This document shows, piece by piece, positions 1 through 8,180 of a DNA stretch of 64,000 nucleotides. The notes beneath the pieces were generated by a model. The model did not search any database. It had not been told where the DNA came from and was given only the letters and a program-made list of their open reading frames with translations. The translations under genes and the position numbers were made by a program. Positions within the stretch are counted from its first letter, which is position 1, and each line of letters begins with the position of its first letter. The stretch spans positions 1 through 64,000 of the forward strand of contig NZ_QAAE01000005.1 of assembly GCF_003046585.1 (NCBI RefSeq), written 5' to 3'. Origin of the DNA: Nitrosomonas aestuarii (GTDB lineage Bacteria > Pseudomonadota > Gammaproteobacteria > Burkholderiales > Nitrosomonadaceae).

Positions 1-369
1 GCGGTTTATGTAGGTTTTATAGCGTTGGCTGGAACGGCTGCTGAAACTGGCGTCATGGTATTAAATTTTATTGACATTGAAATTTCCAGATTGCGTAAAC
101 AAAAACAATCACTGCTATCTTCCACAGAAATCAAAGAAGCGGTTGAGTCTGCGACTGCAATGCGTGTACGGCCTGTATCGATTACTGCATTCTCTACCAT
201 GATCGGTTTAATTCCCATCATGATGGCAACTGGCAGTGGTGCAGACGTCACCCACCGCATTGCGGCACCGGTATTAGGTGGTATGTTCACAGTATTATTG
301 TTGACTCTACTGGTTTTCCCAGTTATCTACAGTTTGGTTCTACAATTTCAAGAAAAAAGAAAGCAATAA
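1..369 (+). CDS. CusA/CzcA-type heavy-metal RND efflux pump, C-terminal end (partial)
   Basis: This is the last 122 codons of an inner-membrane proton-driven RND pump; the gene begins before the window and is open from base 1. The visible part starts AVYVGFIALAGTAAETGVMV and continues with VRPVSITAFSTMIGLIPIM, the conserved TM10-TM12 region of the heavy-metal (HME) subfamily. A last hydrophobic helix (GGMFTVLLLTLLVFPVIYSL) precedes a short basic tail ending at TAA 367-369. Family knowledge: such pumps work with a periplasmic adaptor and an outer-membrane channel to expel Cu(I)/Ag(I) or Zn/Co/Cd. The specificity-determining parts are outside the window, so the metal is not known. The call of the family is firm. 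Confidence 0.9.
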   Translation, partial: AVYVGFIALAGTAAETGVMVLNFIDIEISRLRKQKQSLLSSTEIKEAVESATAMRVRPVSITAFSTMIGLIPIMMATGSGADVTHRIAAPVLGGMFTVLLLTLLVFPVIYSLVLQFQEKRKQ

Positions 370-382
370 GACATAAAATTCA

Positions 383-460
383 TTTGGTAAATATACATGC
401 TGTTTTTTGAACAAAACTGGCAAAACTTCAACGCTAATTGAGAATCAACTACAGAATTAA
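383..460 (+). repeat. Vestige of a dispersed coding segment (copy 1)
   Basis: In one frame this stretch reads FGKYTCCFLNKTGKTSTLIE followed by NQLQN and TAA. The DNA is closely similar to the minus strand of about 9445-9523 (SGKYTRCFFKKTGKFSALID, the truncated start of the TPR gene). Its last 25 bases recur with one mismatch at 4438-4462, and its GKTSTLI part recurs on the minus strand near 8505-8530. It has no start codon of its own and lies just after the efflux-pump gene and before an IS3 remnant. I read it as debris of a gene family spread by recombination; the family is not recognised. Confidence 0.5.
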
Positions 461-513
461 GAAGTGGACCCCATTTTTTCGACAGGTGTCTTAGGAGTTA
501 TTTTCTTAAACCA

Positions 514-862
514 TTAACTCGCCTTCGGCAACTTACTGGACTCATAATAAGCCAGATCGGGTGTTGCTTTCAAGGTTTGATGCTTCCGCTTTTCGTTGTA
601 GAAGCGAAAGTATTTTGTCAGCGATTGACTCGCTTCAGGTGCTGATTCATAAGCATTGAGATAAACATTTGACGCTGCGCCATAAGCGTTCGACAAACAC
701 ATTGTCTCTCCAGGCGCCCTTGCAGGCCTCGGCGATCTCTTGCTCTACCCTTTCGTTGGCGATGTGATCGATCAGCTCCATATTGGATGCACCGCTTTCT
801 ACCGATATTTTTCGACAGACCGCACAAAACAACTCAGAAACGAGTATGCTCATAACTCCCAA
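514..862 (-). pseudogene. IS3-family transposase (OrfB) remnant, frameshifted
   Basis: The minus strand encodes the C-terminal end of an IS3-family DDE transposase in two frames. GAWRDNVFVERLWRSVK is in the upstream frame, and VYLNAYESAPEASQSLTKYF plus FYNEKRKHQTLKATPDLAYY is in the downstream frame up to the stop at 514-516. Intact relatives read SVKYEEVYLxAYES, so about eight bases seem to be missing at roughly 688-692. Upstream of GAWRDN the reading frame is not recognisable as transposase, so the 5' part is deleted or replaced. It is non-functional debris next to an IS481 remnant. Confidence 0.75.
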
Positions 863-897
863 GAATAAACAAATCCTGTGGGACTTTTGGTACCTTT

Positions 898-1146
898 ATG
901 CAGATGAACCCTAAGTTAGCAGAAGAACTGAGTAATTGACGCGATACGTTTTATCACTATCAAGATCTGGCCGAACAAGGCGGTCTCGATGCATTGATTG
1001 GCAAGAATCGAAGAATTTCAAATATCAAGAATCGTGTTGATGAAACCTGTGGTGAGATTGAAACAACACACCCAGGCTATTTGGGTTCGCAAGATACGTT
1101 TTATGTCGGAAATCTCAAGGGTGTTGGCCGTGTTTATCAGCACTAA
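898..1146 (+). pseudogene. IS481-family transposase remnant with internal deletion
   Basis: Two separate parts of an IS481-type transposase are fused. The N-terminal helix-turn-helix part reads RDTFYHYQDLAEQGGLDALI then KNRRISNIKNRVDE. This runs directly into the start of the catalytic part, GEIETTHPGYLGSQDTFYVG then LKGVGRVYQ, before TAA at 1144-1146. An in-frame TGA (937-939) lies just before RDTFYHY. The residues between the two parts and the whole C-terminal two thirds, including most of the DDE domain, are missing. The end overlaps the stop of the convergent yqjG gene by two bases. Confidence 0.75.
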
Positions 1147-2114
1147 GTACGCAAATGTGGCTCGTTAAAGTCCAGTATTGGCCCTGATGGTACAACGCCA
1201 CTCGGGTTGATACTGCTATGGCTTCGATAGTAATGGTTTTTTATATGCCGCATATTAATGGTTTCCGCGATACCTGGCTGCTGGTAAAGATCGCGTGTAT
1301 ATGCCCAAAGATTGGGGTAATCAACCAAACGTTTCAAATTACATTTAAAATGTCCCACATATACGGGATCGAAACGAACCAGTGTAGTAAACAAGCGCCA
1401 GTCGGCTTCGGTGATCAGATCGCCGGTCAGGTAACGCTGTTTTGTTAGTCTTTGCTCGAGCCAATCCAGCGTTTCAAATAATGGGTTCACTGCCTCTTCA
1501 TACGCGTCCTGTGTCGTGGCAAAGCCGGCTTTATATACGCCATTATTCACAGTATCGTAAATGCGCGTATTCAGTGTATCAATCTCTTCGCGCAGGTTTT
1601 CAGGATAATAATCACCGACAACAGTCCCCAACGTATCAAAAGCACTATTAAACATACGTATGATTTCTGATGATTCGTTGGAGACAATTGTATTAGTTTT
1701 TTTATCCCAAAGGACTGGAACTGTAACGCGACCTGAGTAGCGACTGTCTGCCCTAAGATAAATCTCACGTAAATAGTTTGCGTTAAAAATAGGATCGGGT
1801 ATGACACCTTCACCATCGTTAAAAGCCCAACCTTCTCCTGCCATATACCAATGTACTACGGATAGGGAAATCATTTTTTCCAGTCCTTTGAGCTTGCGAA
1901 AGATCAATGTGCGATTAGCCCAGGGGCACGCGTAGGATACATATAAGTGATACCGATCTACTTCTGCTTTAAACCCGGCTTGCCCCGTAGGCCCGGCAGA
2001 CCCGTCAGCGGTAATCCAGTTTCTGAACTGTGCCGCCGAGCGTATAAAGCGCCCCCTTGTTTCATGAGTCGGATACCAAATATCTTGCCATTTTCCATCA
2101 ATCAATATACCCAT
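1143..2114 (-). CDS. yqjG: Glutathionyl-hydroquinone reductase (YqjG/ECM4, Xi-class GST)
   Basis: Cytosolic enzyme of the Xi-class glutathione transferases that reduces S-glutathionyl-hydroquinones back to hydroquinones through a catalytic Cys. The 323-residue length fits the family. The N-terminal thioredoxin-like half carries YVSYACPWANRTLI with the expected nucleophile at C63, and the C-terminal helical half contains YLTGDLITEADWRLFTTLVR. It is the last gene of a minus-strand operon DoxX-pirin-yqjG; the gap to the pirin gene is one base. With the quinone-related pirin and a divergent LysR regulator, the set suggests quinone or electrophile stress defence (inference). The 3' end abuts an IS481 remnant but the gene is intact. 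Confidence 0.92.
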   Translation of the reverse strand: MGILIDGKWQDIWYPTHETRGRFIRSAAQFRNWITADGSAGPTGQAGFKAEVDRYHLYVSYACPWANRTLIFRKLKGLEKMISLSVVHWYMAGEGWAFNDGEGVIPDPIFNANYLREIYLRADSRYSGRVTVPVLWDKKTNTIVSNESSEIIRMFNSAFDTLGTVVGDYYPENLREEIDTLNTRIYDTVNNGVYKAGFATTQDAYEEAVNPLFETLDWLEQRLTKQRYLTGDLITEADWRLFTTLVRFDPVYVGHFKCNLKRLVDYPNLWAYTRDLYQQPGIAETINMRHIKNHYYRSHSSINPSGVVPSGPILDFNEPHLRT

Positions 2115-2115
2115 C

Positions 2116-2967
2116 TCAATCTCCTATAAATTTATTGTGTTTAAAATCATCAAATGCCTGCAAAATCTCTGCCTTGGTATTCATAACAAACGGGCCGCCA
2201 AGAGCAACCGGTTCATTTAACGGTTGTGCCGCCACTAATAGGAAACGGGTTTTCTTCTGAGCGGTTACAACAATCTGATCGCCTTTGTCTAGCACGCCCA
2301 TTTGATGATTGCTTATCCCCCGCATTGAATCGCCAACTGATAATTGCCCGGAAATGACAAAAATAAAAACATTGTCACCGGCGTCAACAGCCTGTTTAAA
2401 CTGCTTTCCTTCGAGCAAAGAAATATCCATATAAGCCGGATTAACAAAACGATTGATTACCGGTCCGGTTGTACCTTTATCCGTCGACCCGGCAATCACT
2501 CGTACCTTTCCGTCATTATCCAGATATTCCACTGCGATTTTATTTTTCGGAAATTCCTGATAAGCAGGTGGCCGCATCTTTTCACTGGCAGGCAAATTAA
2601 CCCAGAGCTGGAAACCCTGCAACAGGCCATCTTCCTGCTCAGGCATTTCAGAATGAATAATCCCCTTACCGGCGGTCATCCATTGCACACCGCCGGTCTC
2701 AATAACACCTTCATGACCTGCGCTGTCTTTATGCCGCATGCGGCCCGCCAATAAATAAGTGACGGTTTCAAAGCCCCGATGAGGATGATCTGGGAAATCA
2801 CCAATATAATCCTGAGCTTGATTACTTTCAAAAGCATCAAACAATAAAAATGGATCCAGCATATTCAACTCCGGCGTGCCAATAATACGAGTCATTTTTA
2901 CCCCGTCACCGTCAGTTACTGGCAGACCTGAAGTGACAGCGCGTAATTCGCGAACTTGTATCGTCAT
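2116..2967 (-). CDS. Pirin family protein (YhhW-like bicupin, possible quercetinase)
   Basis: A 283-residue bicupin of the pirin family. The N-terminal cupin contains HPHRGFETVTYLL and GKGIIHSEMPE; by family alignment H61, H63, H105 and E107 form the Fe/Ni-binding site. The C-terminal cupin contains AGDNVFIFVISGQLSVGD. Some bacterial pirins (E. coli YhhW) are quercetin 2,3-dioxygenases, others act as redox-sensitive regulators; the sequence does not decide between these. It lies between DoxX and yqjG in a tight minus-strand operon whose start faces the LysR gene. Aromatic or quinone metabolism is the likely context. Confidence 0.9.
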   Translation of the reverse strand: MTIQVRELRAVTSGLPVTDGDGVKMTRIIGTPELNMLDPFLLFDAFESNQAQDYIGDFPDHPHRGFETVTYLLAGRMRHKDSAGHEGVIETGGVQWMTAGKGIIHSEMPEQEDGLLQGFQLWVNLPASEKMRPPAYQEFPKNKIAVEYLDNDGKVRVIAGSTDKGTTGPVINRFVNPAYMDISLLEGKQFKQAVDAGDNVFIFVISGQLSVGDSMRGISNHQMGVLDKGDQIVVTAQKKTRFLLVAAQPLNEPVALGGPFVMNTKAEILQAFDDFKHNKFIGD

Positions 2968-3002
2968 ATCAATTTCTCCTCATATCAAAAGTGAAGCTAT
3001 TG

Positions 3003-3392
3003 TTATTCTGTCCTATGGCGGTTATCGAATGCATAGGCACCCGGACCATTTGCGACCAGTAGCAACAATCCTCCTGCTATCGCAAGATTTTTCATGAACA
3101 TAATGAACTGTATTTGATCCGTGAAATCCATATGAAAAATTACTGCCGACAATATGCTAAATCCTGCCAACGCTAAAGCCGCCAGTCTGGTTTGCCAGCC
3201 TATAATTACAGCCAATCCTGCCAGCAATTCAATACCAATCACAAATGGCAACAATTCGCCTGAAACACCCATTGATGCCATATAGCCCTGAATATCGATA
3301 TAGGCAAATAATTTATTCCATCCCGATATCACAAAAATTAATGCGATGAAAATACGGCCTATTGGTGCTGAAATTACGCGTAATAAATTCAT
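3003..3392 (-). CDS. DoxX family membrane protein
   Basis: A 129-residue inner-membrane protein with four predicted hydrophobic helices (IGRIFIALIFVISGW, LLPFVIGIELLAGLAVIIGW, AALALAGFSILSAVIFHM, IMFMKNLAIAGGLLLLVANG), the pattern of the DoxX/DoxD-like family. The motif FVISGWNKL in helix 1 is typical. It is the first gene of the operon with pirin and yqjG, preceded by a good ribosome-binding site (GGAGGAAA before the ATG). Members often sit beside pirins and thiol/quinone stress genes; the biochemical activity is not established for this subfamily. Confidence 0.88.
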   Translation of the reverse strand: MNLLRVISAPIGRIFIALIFVISGWNKLFAYIDIQGYMASMGVSGELLPFVIGIELLAGLAVIIGWQTRLAALALAGFSILSAVIFHMDFTDQIQFIMFMKNLAIAGGLLLLVANGPGAYAFDNRHRTE

Positions 3393-3450
3393 TTCTTTTC
3401 CTCCAAATTTAGTGTGAATTAATCATTAGCCTATGGAGACAGTGTAATAG

Positions 3451-3479
3451 TTGACACAAAAGTGATAAACATCAAGAAT
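3451..3479 (+). promoter_or_regulatory. Candidate promoter/operator in the LysR-DoxX divergent region
   Basis: TTGACA at 3451-3456 is followed after 17 bases by AAGAAT at 3474-3479, a plausible sigma-70 promoter for the LysR gene. Just downstream, TGACAATTGATTGTTCA (about 3479-3495) is nearly palindromic, as expected for LysR-type binding near its own promoter. AAGGAG before the ATG at 3511 is a clear ribosome-binding site. This is pattern reading only. Confidence 0.35.
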
Positions 3480-3510
3480 GACAATTGATTGTTCACCAAA
3501 GGAGAACTGA

Positions 3511-4443
3511 ATGGGTCAATTTGAAGATATGCATGTTTTTATACGCGTGGTTGATGCTGGAGGAATTGGCCGTGCGGCTGAGCAGCTCGGTCTGGCAAAG
3601 TCAGCAGTCAGCCGGAAACTTGCTGATTTGGAGACCCGTTTGGGTGTGCGTTTATTAAATCGAACCACACGCACATCAAGCCTGACTGAAGCAGGCCGGA
3701 CGTTTTATGAACGTTCCATTAAAATTGTTGACGATATCGCAGAACTCAATACGTTGACGAAAGCATCCCAAGCCACGCTTGAAGGCACCATTAATCTGGC
3801 AGCGCCATTATCGTTTGGCTTATCCCATTTAGCACCTGCAATCGATTCATTTATCAAACTACATCCTGAACTGACCATCAATATCAATTTTTCCGATCGG
3901 CAAGTGGATTTGGTTGAAGAAGGCATGGATCTCGCGTTACGCATTGCTGATTTAAAAGACTCAAGTCTGGTGGCGCGCAAACTTTCGCCCATTAGAACAC
4001 TATTATGTGCCAGCCCTCATTATTTACAAGAATATGGCACACCAAAAACGGTCTACGAATTAAAGCAGCATAGGTTACTGCATTACAATTTATCAAACAC
4101 TTCTTCTTGGAAATTCGTTGATAAACAAGGCGCACAGCATAGCATTCCTGTTTCCGCCAAAATAGTCGCCAACAACGGTGATTTTCTAAAAGATATGGCT
4201 ATCGCCGGACACGGCATCATAATGATGCCAACTTTTATCACATGGAAAACTATCGTGGACGGAAAACTTGTGCCAATCATGCCGGATTATCAATCTCCTT
4301 CGTTTAATGCCTATGCAGTTTATCCGCAAAAACGATACTTATCACATAGAACAAAAATACTGATTGATTTTTTAGCAGAACGATTTGGCGACAACCCATA
4401 TTGGGATGAGGCGATTAAAGTCTACCAAGGCATTGCTGATTGA
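3511..4443 (+). CDS. LysR-family transcriptional regulator
   Basis: A 310-residue LTTR. The N-terminal winged helix-turn-helix covers about residues 1-65 (FEDMHVFIRVVDAGGIGRAA, AKSAVSRKLADLETRLGVRL, LNRTTR). The remainder is the periplasmic-binding-like effector domain of the CrgA/DmlR type (GTINLAAPLSFG, ELTININFSDRQVDLVEEGM, DLALRI). It is divergent from DoxX-pirin-yqjG with a 118-base shared region, the classic arrangement for an LTTR controlling its neighbour. The inducer is unknown; a quinone or aromatic electrophile is a guess from the target genes. The stop codon sits at the start of a 25-base repeat also found at 436-460. Confidence 0.92.
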   Translation: MGQFEDMHVFIRVVDAGGIGRAAEQLGLAKSAVSRKLADLETRLGVRLLNRTTRTSSLTEAGRTFYERSIKIVDDIAELNTLTKASQATLEGTINLAAPLSFGLSHLAPAIDSFIKLHPELTININFSDRQVDLVEEGMDLALRIADLKDSSLVARKLSPIRTLLCASPHYLQEYGTPKTVYELKQHRLLHYNLSNTSSWKFVDKQGAQHSIPVSAKIVANNGDFLKDMAIAGHGIIMMPTFITWKTIVDGKLVPIMPDYQSPSFNAYAVYPQKRYLSHRTKILIDFLAERFGDNPYWDEAIKVYQGIAD

Positions 4444-4462
4444 GAATCAACTACAGAACTAA
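4438..4462 (+). repeat. Vestige of the dispersed coding segment (copy 2)
   Basis: Twenty-five bases spanning the LysR stop match 436-460 with one mismatch (C for T) inside GAGAATCAACTACAGAA-TAAGA. In the frame of copy 1 both read LIENQLQN followed by TAA. Together the two copies flank the whole IS/detoxification segment of about 4 kb as direct repeats. This fits a past recombination or insertion boundary. Confidence 0.5.
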
Positions 4463-7392
4463 GATATCAACACAAACCTCGCCTCTGATGGCACATCCTG
4501 ATTGTTGACCACAAAAAGCATATAGAATCCCGGTGGGGCGATATTTCCGTGGGCAGGGGCTTCTGTTCCTATGGTAGTGGCGGTACGCGAATGAATTGGC
4601 AATTTGATATAACGCTGTCCGGCGTCGGTATGGTGCGTCACCGCAATCGGTGCTATCAACACTACTGCATTGATATCTGGAGCCTGTGACGTTTCAATCA
4701 TAAAATTACTCGCATAGGTAACAGCTGGCGGCGCATTCGACATGACCGGTCGTGCGCCCAAGCTAAGATAACCCGGTGAATAAAGTTCCATCGAATGCTG
4801 ATCCGGATCTGCCGTACCCGGCGCAACTCCGCCTGTCGCTAGAACTCTTCCTTCCGGTAGTAGAATACAAATCGAGTGATACTGGCGCGGGAAATTCAAT
4901 GGTGCGCCCAGTGCCCATGTATCCGTCGTCGGATCATAGATTTCTGTTTCCAACACGGGGGTCGGTGACCATTTCTGGCCGTTACTGTGGCCGCCTATGA
5001 TGAGTATCTTGCCGGTGGGCAATACAACGGCATTCACATTCGTGCGGCCGAAATTCATATCTGCGGTACGTGCCCACGCCGAATCGACAATTCCGCCATT
5101 AAATTCAATCATTTCGGCAGTTGCGTTATTGCGCGCAGCGGCAGGACCAGATACACCTCCGCCGAAGACATACAGGCGCGTACGCTCCGGGTTTACGGTC
5201 GTATCTATCATAAGAAGACTCATTCCTTCCTGGCGATCGTAAAACTGTTGTTGTCCGTAATCGGTCCAGTTACCATTGTTCGGTCCAGTCAGGGTCAGAT
5301 AAGCGGTCTGGGTTCCGGCTGCGCCGGCCCAGCCAGCACGAGTATAGAAAATCTCTCCCGACGGAAGGAGATGCATACCGGGATATAATTCATCGAATGA
5401 GCGACTTGCACCGACGATTGACGCCCATGTTCCGCCGCCGAACACCTCGACTTCTGCCGCAACAGGATGTCCGCCAGAGAAAGCAAGTACACGCCCGTCA
5501 GCCAGACTAAGCGCCGTCGGGTACCAGCGCGCGTGCGCCATGCTGGCGGCCGGGCCAAACGTACCGCTGTCTGGATTCGTCGCATTAGGCGTAAAAATAA
5601 AACAACGATTATTGGTGTGTCCCGCGCCATTTGTGTCACCACCGATGATGATCAAACGACCATCAGGCAGGAAGGTATGCCCACAACAGAAAAAATCTTC
5701 CGGCAAATTAATGACGCCTGGCATAATCTGTCTGGTTACAGGTTCATAGATACGAGCTTCAAGTGGATAATTCCTTTCAGCCGCACCGGAAAAAAGCAAT
5801 ACATGTCCCGTGTTCAACAGCGCCCCATGAACCACGAAAATCGGTGATGGCTCCAGCAGTTCCCAGCCATCTTCGCCGTCTCCACCGCAAGGGTGATGCT
5901 CTACATCTGGACACTCATGTACACGCACGGTTGGCAACTGGTAACAGATTCGGTCAAGTTCCTTTTCGCTCAACTCGACTTCCTGCATGACGCGAAGCAA
6001 TGCCGCCATGCCTTCCATCATGTGCATCTCCACATGGCAATGGATCAGAAAATCACCTTGTAATCGATATTTTTTGCGCTTTTCTAAATATTGATCGGGG
6101 CAAGCATCTTGCGAAGAATATTTATGTTTCCCACGGGACTGGGAAGAGTGCGATGGATGTTCATGTTCACCGTCAGACATAGGAAGAGGATGAGCTTCTG
6201 TGTACTCGTGAGGTTTGCACTCACACTCAAGTGGCAAAGGTTGGAGAATAACCGGCGGCACGATCGTATCGGCAACAAAAGACTCGGCTGGCCCAAAAGA
6301 ACGTGTGTCGATCCATTCATTGCCCCATCGCCACCGTTGTCCATGTAAATGGAAATTGTGCCATACCATGCTCAGATCCAGATTGAAGACATACCATCGC
6401 ACACGAGTTCCGCATTCAGCTACAATAGTGGGGGTATTCCCGACGAATGTACGTCCGTTGATGGCAAATGATTCCAGACCGGCACCGCTGCGCTCGGTTA
6501 CGGTATGAGGCTGATTCCCTGCATGGTTCCAAGTGACCTCCGCACCGACTCCCACTGTTATATCATCGCTTTCGAAACGTGCTGGAGTATCCAGAATATT
6601 AATGGTAGCTGTAAGAGGGCCAGCTGTCGTGACACGAACGCGCCCTTGCATCGGATGGAAACGGCAATAGTATTCGAAGGTACCTTCCTGATTAAACGTA
6701 AAAGTAAATAAATCTCCCGCATTAAATGAACCACTATCAAAAAGTGCATTACCGACATTTGCCGTGAGGCGATGAAAAAAAATAGGTACTTCAAGGTCTG
6801 CTTTTTCGCAGCGGGGATCACGAACCACAATGCCACCGAAGAGTCCACGCTTTACGACTTCTTCAATATGCATATGATGATCGTGAAATGGCCACGCACC
6901 GATAGAATCCTCATGCACATCGAAAATGTAACACCATTGGCCTTCAGGACAAATCGCATCACTACGATTCGGCCCATCGTATTCCTGCACACCAAAGGGC
7001 CATGAGCCATCCGAGTCGATGCCGTAGTGCAAACCGTGTACATGGAAGCTGTGAGGTTTGGTGTCGCCATTCAATACATGAACATACAATCGCTCGCCTG
7101 GGCGGGTGTAAATAACTGTGCCGGGAATACGCCGCTCGATGCGAGGTTCATTAATATCCGTAGCAATGAGTGGGGTATTTTTTATTGTTGTGTAGGTAGC
7201 ATCGAGGTATTCGCGGTAGATCAGCGCATCCAGTGAACGTCGATCAACTTCCGATTGTGGAATGCTGGAATCTGCATGATCCATGTTCCTCATGCAGTCA
7301 AGACGGTGTTTGTGATGCTCAGCGTCATCGGGAGCAACAGGACTATAGTTTGATACCTGTTCTATTTTGAGATAAATATGCCTTGTTTTCAT
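4459..7392 (-). CDS. Fusion of multicopper oxidase and copper-radical (galactose/glyoxal oxidase-like) domain
   Basis: A 977-residue two-enzyme fusion. Residues ~70-200 and ~260-470 form a multicopper oxidase with all four copper motifs: H117-V-H119, H170-D-H172, H345-N-F-H348-L-H350, and H451-C452-H453 with H457 and M458 (type 1 Cys plus trinuclear His). Between them lies a plastocyanin-like segment with C243, H246 and M248. A His-rich linker covers ~395-425. Residues ~520-880 are kelch blades and ~885-977 the galactose-oxidase C-terminal (DUF1929) domain. By alignment with galactose oxidase from memory, C569 and Y624 (Cys-Tyr cofactor), Y838, H839 (RQYHS) and H920 are conserved; the stacking Trp290 is not. 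No signal peptide is visible from this start. The ATG is preceded by a GGGGGTG-like element. The two halves would reduce O2 to water and oxidise an aldehyde or alcohol to yield H2O2. Copper binding is strongly predicted; the substrate is unknown. Confidence 0.88.
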   Translation of the reverse strand: MKTRHIYLKIEQVSNYSPVAPDDAEHHKHRLDCMRNMDHADSSIPQSEVDRRSLDALIYREYLDATYTTIKNTPLIATDINEPRIERRIPGTVIYTRPGERLYVHVLNGDTKPHSFHVHGLHYGIDSDGSWPFGVQEYDGPNRSDAICPEGQWCYIFDVHEDSIGAWPFHDHHMHIEEVVKRGLFGGIVVRDPRCEKADLEVPIFFHRLTANVGNALFDSGSFNAGDLFTFTFNQEGTFEYYCRFHPMQGRVRVTTAGPLTATINILDTPARFESDDITVGVGAEVTWNHAGNQPHTVTERSGAGLESFAINGRTFVGNTPTIVAECGTRVRWYVFNLDLSMVWHNFHLHGQRWRWGNEWIDTRSFGPAESFVADTIVPPVILQPLPLECECKPHEYTEAHPLPMSDGEHEHPSHSSQSRGKHKYSSQDACPDQYLEKRKKYRLQGDFLIHCHVEMHMMEGMAALLRVMQEVELSEKELDRICYQLPTVRVHECPDVEHHPCGGDGEDGWELLEPSPIFVVHGALLNTGHVLLFSGAAERNYPLEARIYEPVTRQIMPGVINLPEDFFCCGHTFLPDGRLIIIGGDTNGAGHTNNRCFIFTPNATNPDSGTFGPAASMAHARWYPTALSLADGRVLAFSGGHPVAAEVEVFGGGTWASIVGASRSFDELYPGMHLLPSGEIFYTRAGWAGAAGTQTAYLTLTGPNNGNWTDYGQQQFYDRQEGMSLLMIDTTVNPERTRLYVFGGGVSGPAAARNNATAEMIEFNGGIVDSAWARTADMNFGRTNVNAVVLPTGKILIIGGHSNGQKWSPTPVLETEIYDPTTDTWALGAPLNFPRQYHSICILLPEGRVLATGGVAPGTADPDQHSMELYSPGYLSLGARPVMSNAPPAVTYASNFMIETSQAPDINAVVLIAPIAVTHHTDAGQRYIKLPIHSRTATTIGTEAPAHGNIAPPGFYMLFVVNNQDVPSEARFVLIS

Positions 7393-7566
7393 GACCTACA
7401 CCCCCTCTTCTGGAGACAATTCATAAACATAAAAAGTATATTTGGTCAGTTGCAGTAACCTTAACCTTAATTCATCCTGTTGCTGTTGCAACTTATATCT
7501 GATGCATCAAATCAAATTCAAGCAATTACTCTTTAGCATATGTTTTTCTCCCAATTCCCTGGTGGT

Positions 7567-8036
7567 CTACTTAGCTATACATATTCCTGAGCAATCTGCG
7601 CCACCATGCTTTGGGTCGCAGTCATCAGAGGGATCGTCAATACATATTTCTTCATCTGGGCATGGTATAGCCGCAATGCCTCCGCAAGCTTGAGGTTCCG
7701 GCGGCGCACATTCACCAGGGTGATCTATGGAAATTCCCTCTGTGGCAGCAGTACATGCATTACCATAGGTTTTTCCATCACAACCACAGACCGGATTGAA
7801 TTCTCCTGTGCAAATGGTGGGCTTGGTTTTACAGATACCTTGTGCGTCAGCTACCTTGCATTGGCCGATACCGAAATCACAATATTGATCTTCATCAGGA
7901 CAGATCAGTCCCTGGATAGTGCCGCAAATAGCTTCTTGGGGTGTAGGAGATGGGAATGGTTGCGTAGATTTGCATTACAAGCTATTAACAAGAGGATCGC
8001 ACAGAAACCGATTAACCAAGTGATACGTATGTTCAT
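7567..8036 (-). pseudogene. Kazal-type inhibitor-domain lipoprotein, frameshifted
   Basis: From an ATG at 8036 with an excellent ribosome-binding site (AAGGAGG) the minus strand reads MNIRITWLIGFCAILLLIAC, a lipoprotein signal with lipobox LIAC, but that frame stops after 43 codons. The next frame carries a Cys-rich protein from about 7977 to TAG at 7567-7569. It contains AICGTIQGLICPDEDQYCDF, then a Kazal domain (FNPVCGCDGKTYGNACTAAT, EGISIDHPGEC), then a tail with six more Cys. One base lost or gained near 7970-7982 would join signal and domain exactly at the lipobox, so this is a recent frameshift, a sequencing error or, less likely, recoding. It lies 174 bases upstream of the copper-oxidase fusion on the same strand. 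Kazal domains inhibit serine proteases; that role here is inferred. Confidence 0.7.
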
Positions 8037-8180
8037 GGTAATACCTCCTTAACAGATATACTGTTGAAAAGAGTCTCTAGTGAGTAGAAATCCCAACACC
8101 ATTACCTAATATCGTGATCTAACGCTACATCTTTTATTTCTAATAAAGCCTAAATAATCAGTTTTAATTTTTATAATACA

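Noticed and set aside
4987..5388. Plus-strand frames inside the copper-oxidase gene (up to 133 codons)
   Set aside because: They lie wholly antisense to a gene with dense conserved motifs and show no family resemblance.
7606..8052. Long plus-strand frame of 148 codons opposite the Kazal gene
   Set aside because: Composition is unlike a protein and the opposite strand carries the recognisable Kazal domain; treated as an antisense shadow.
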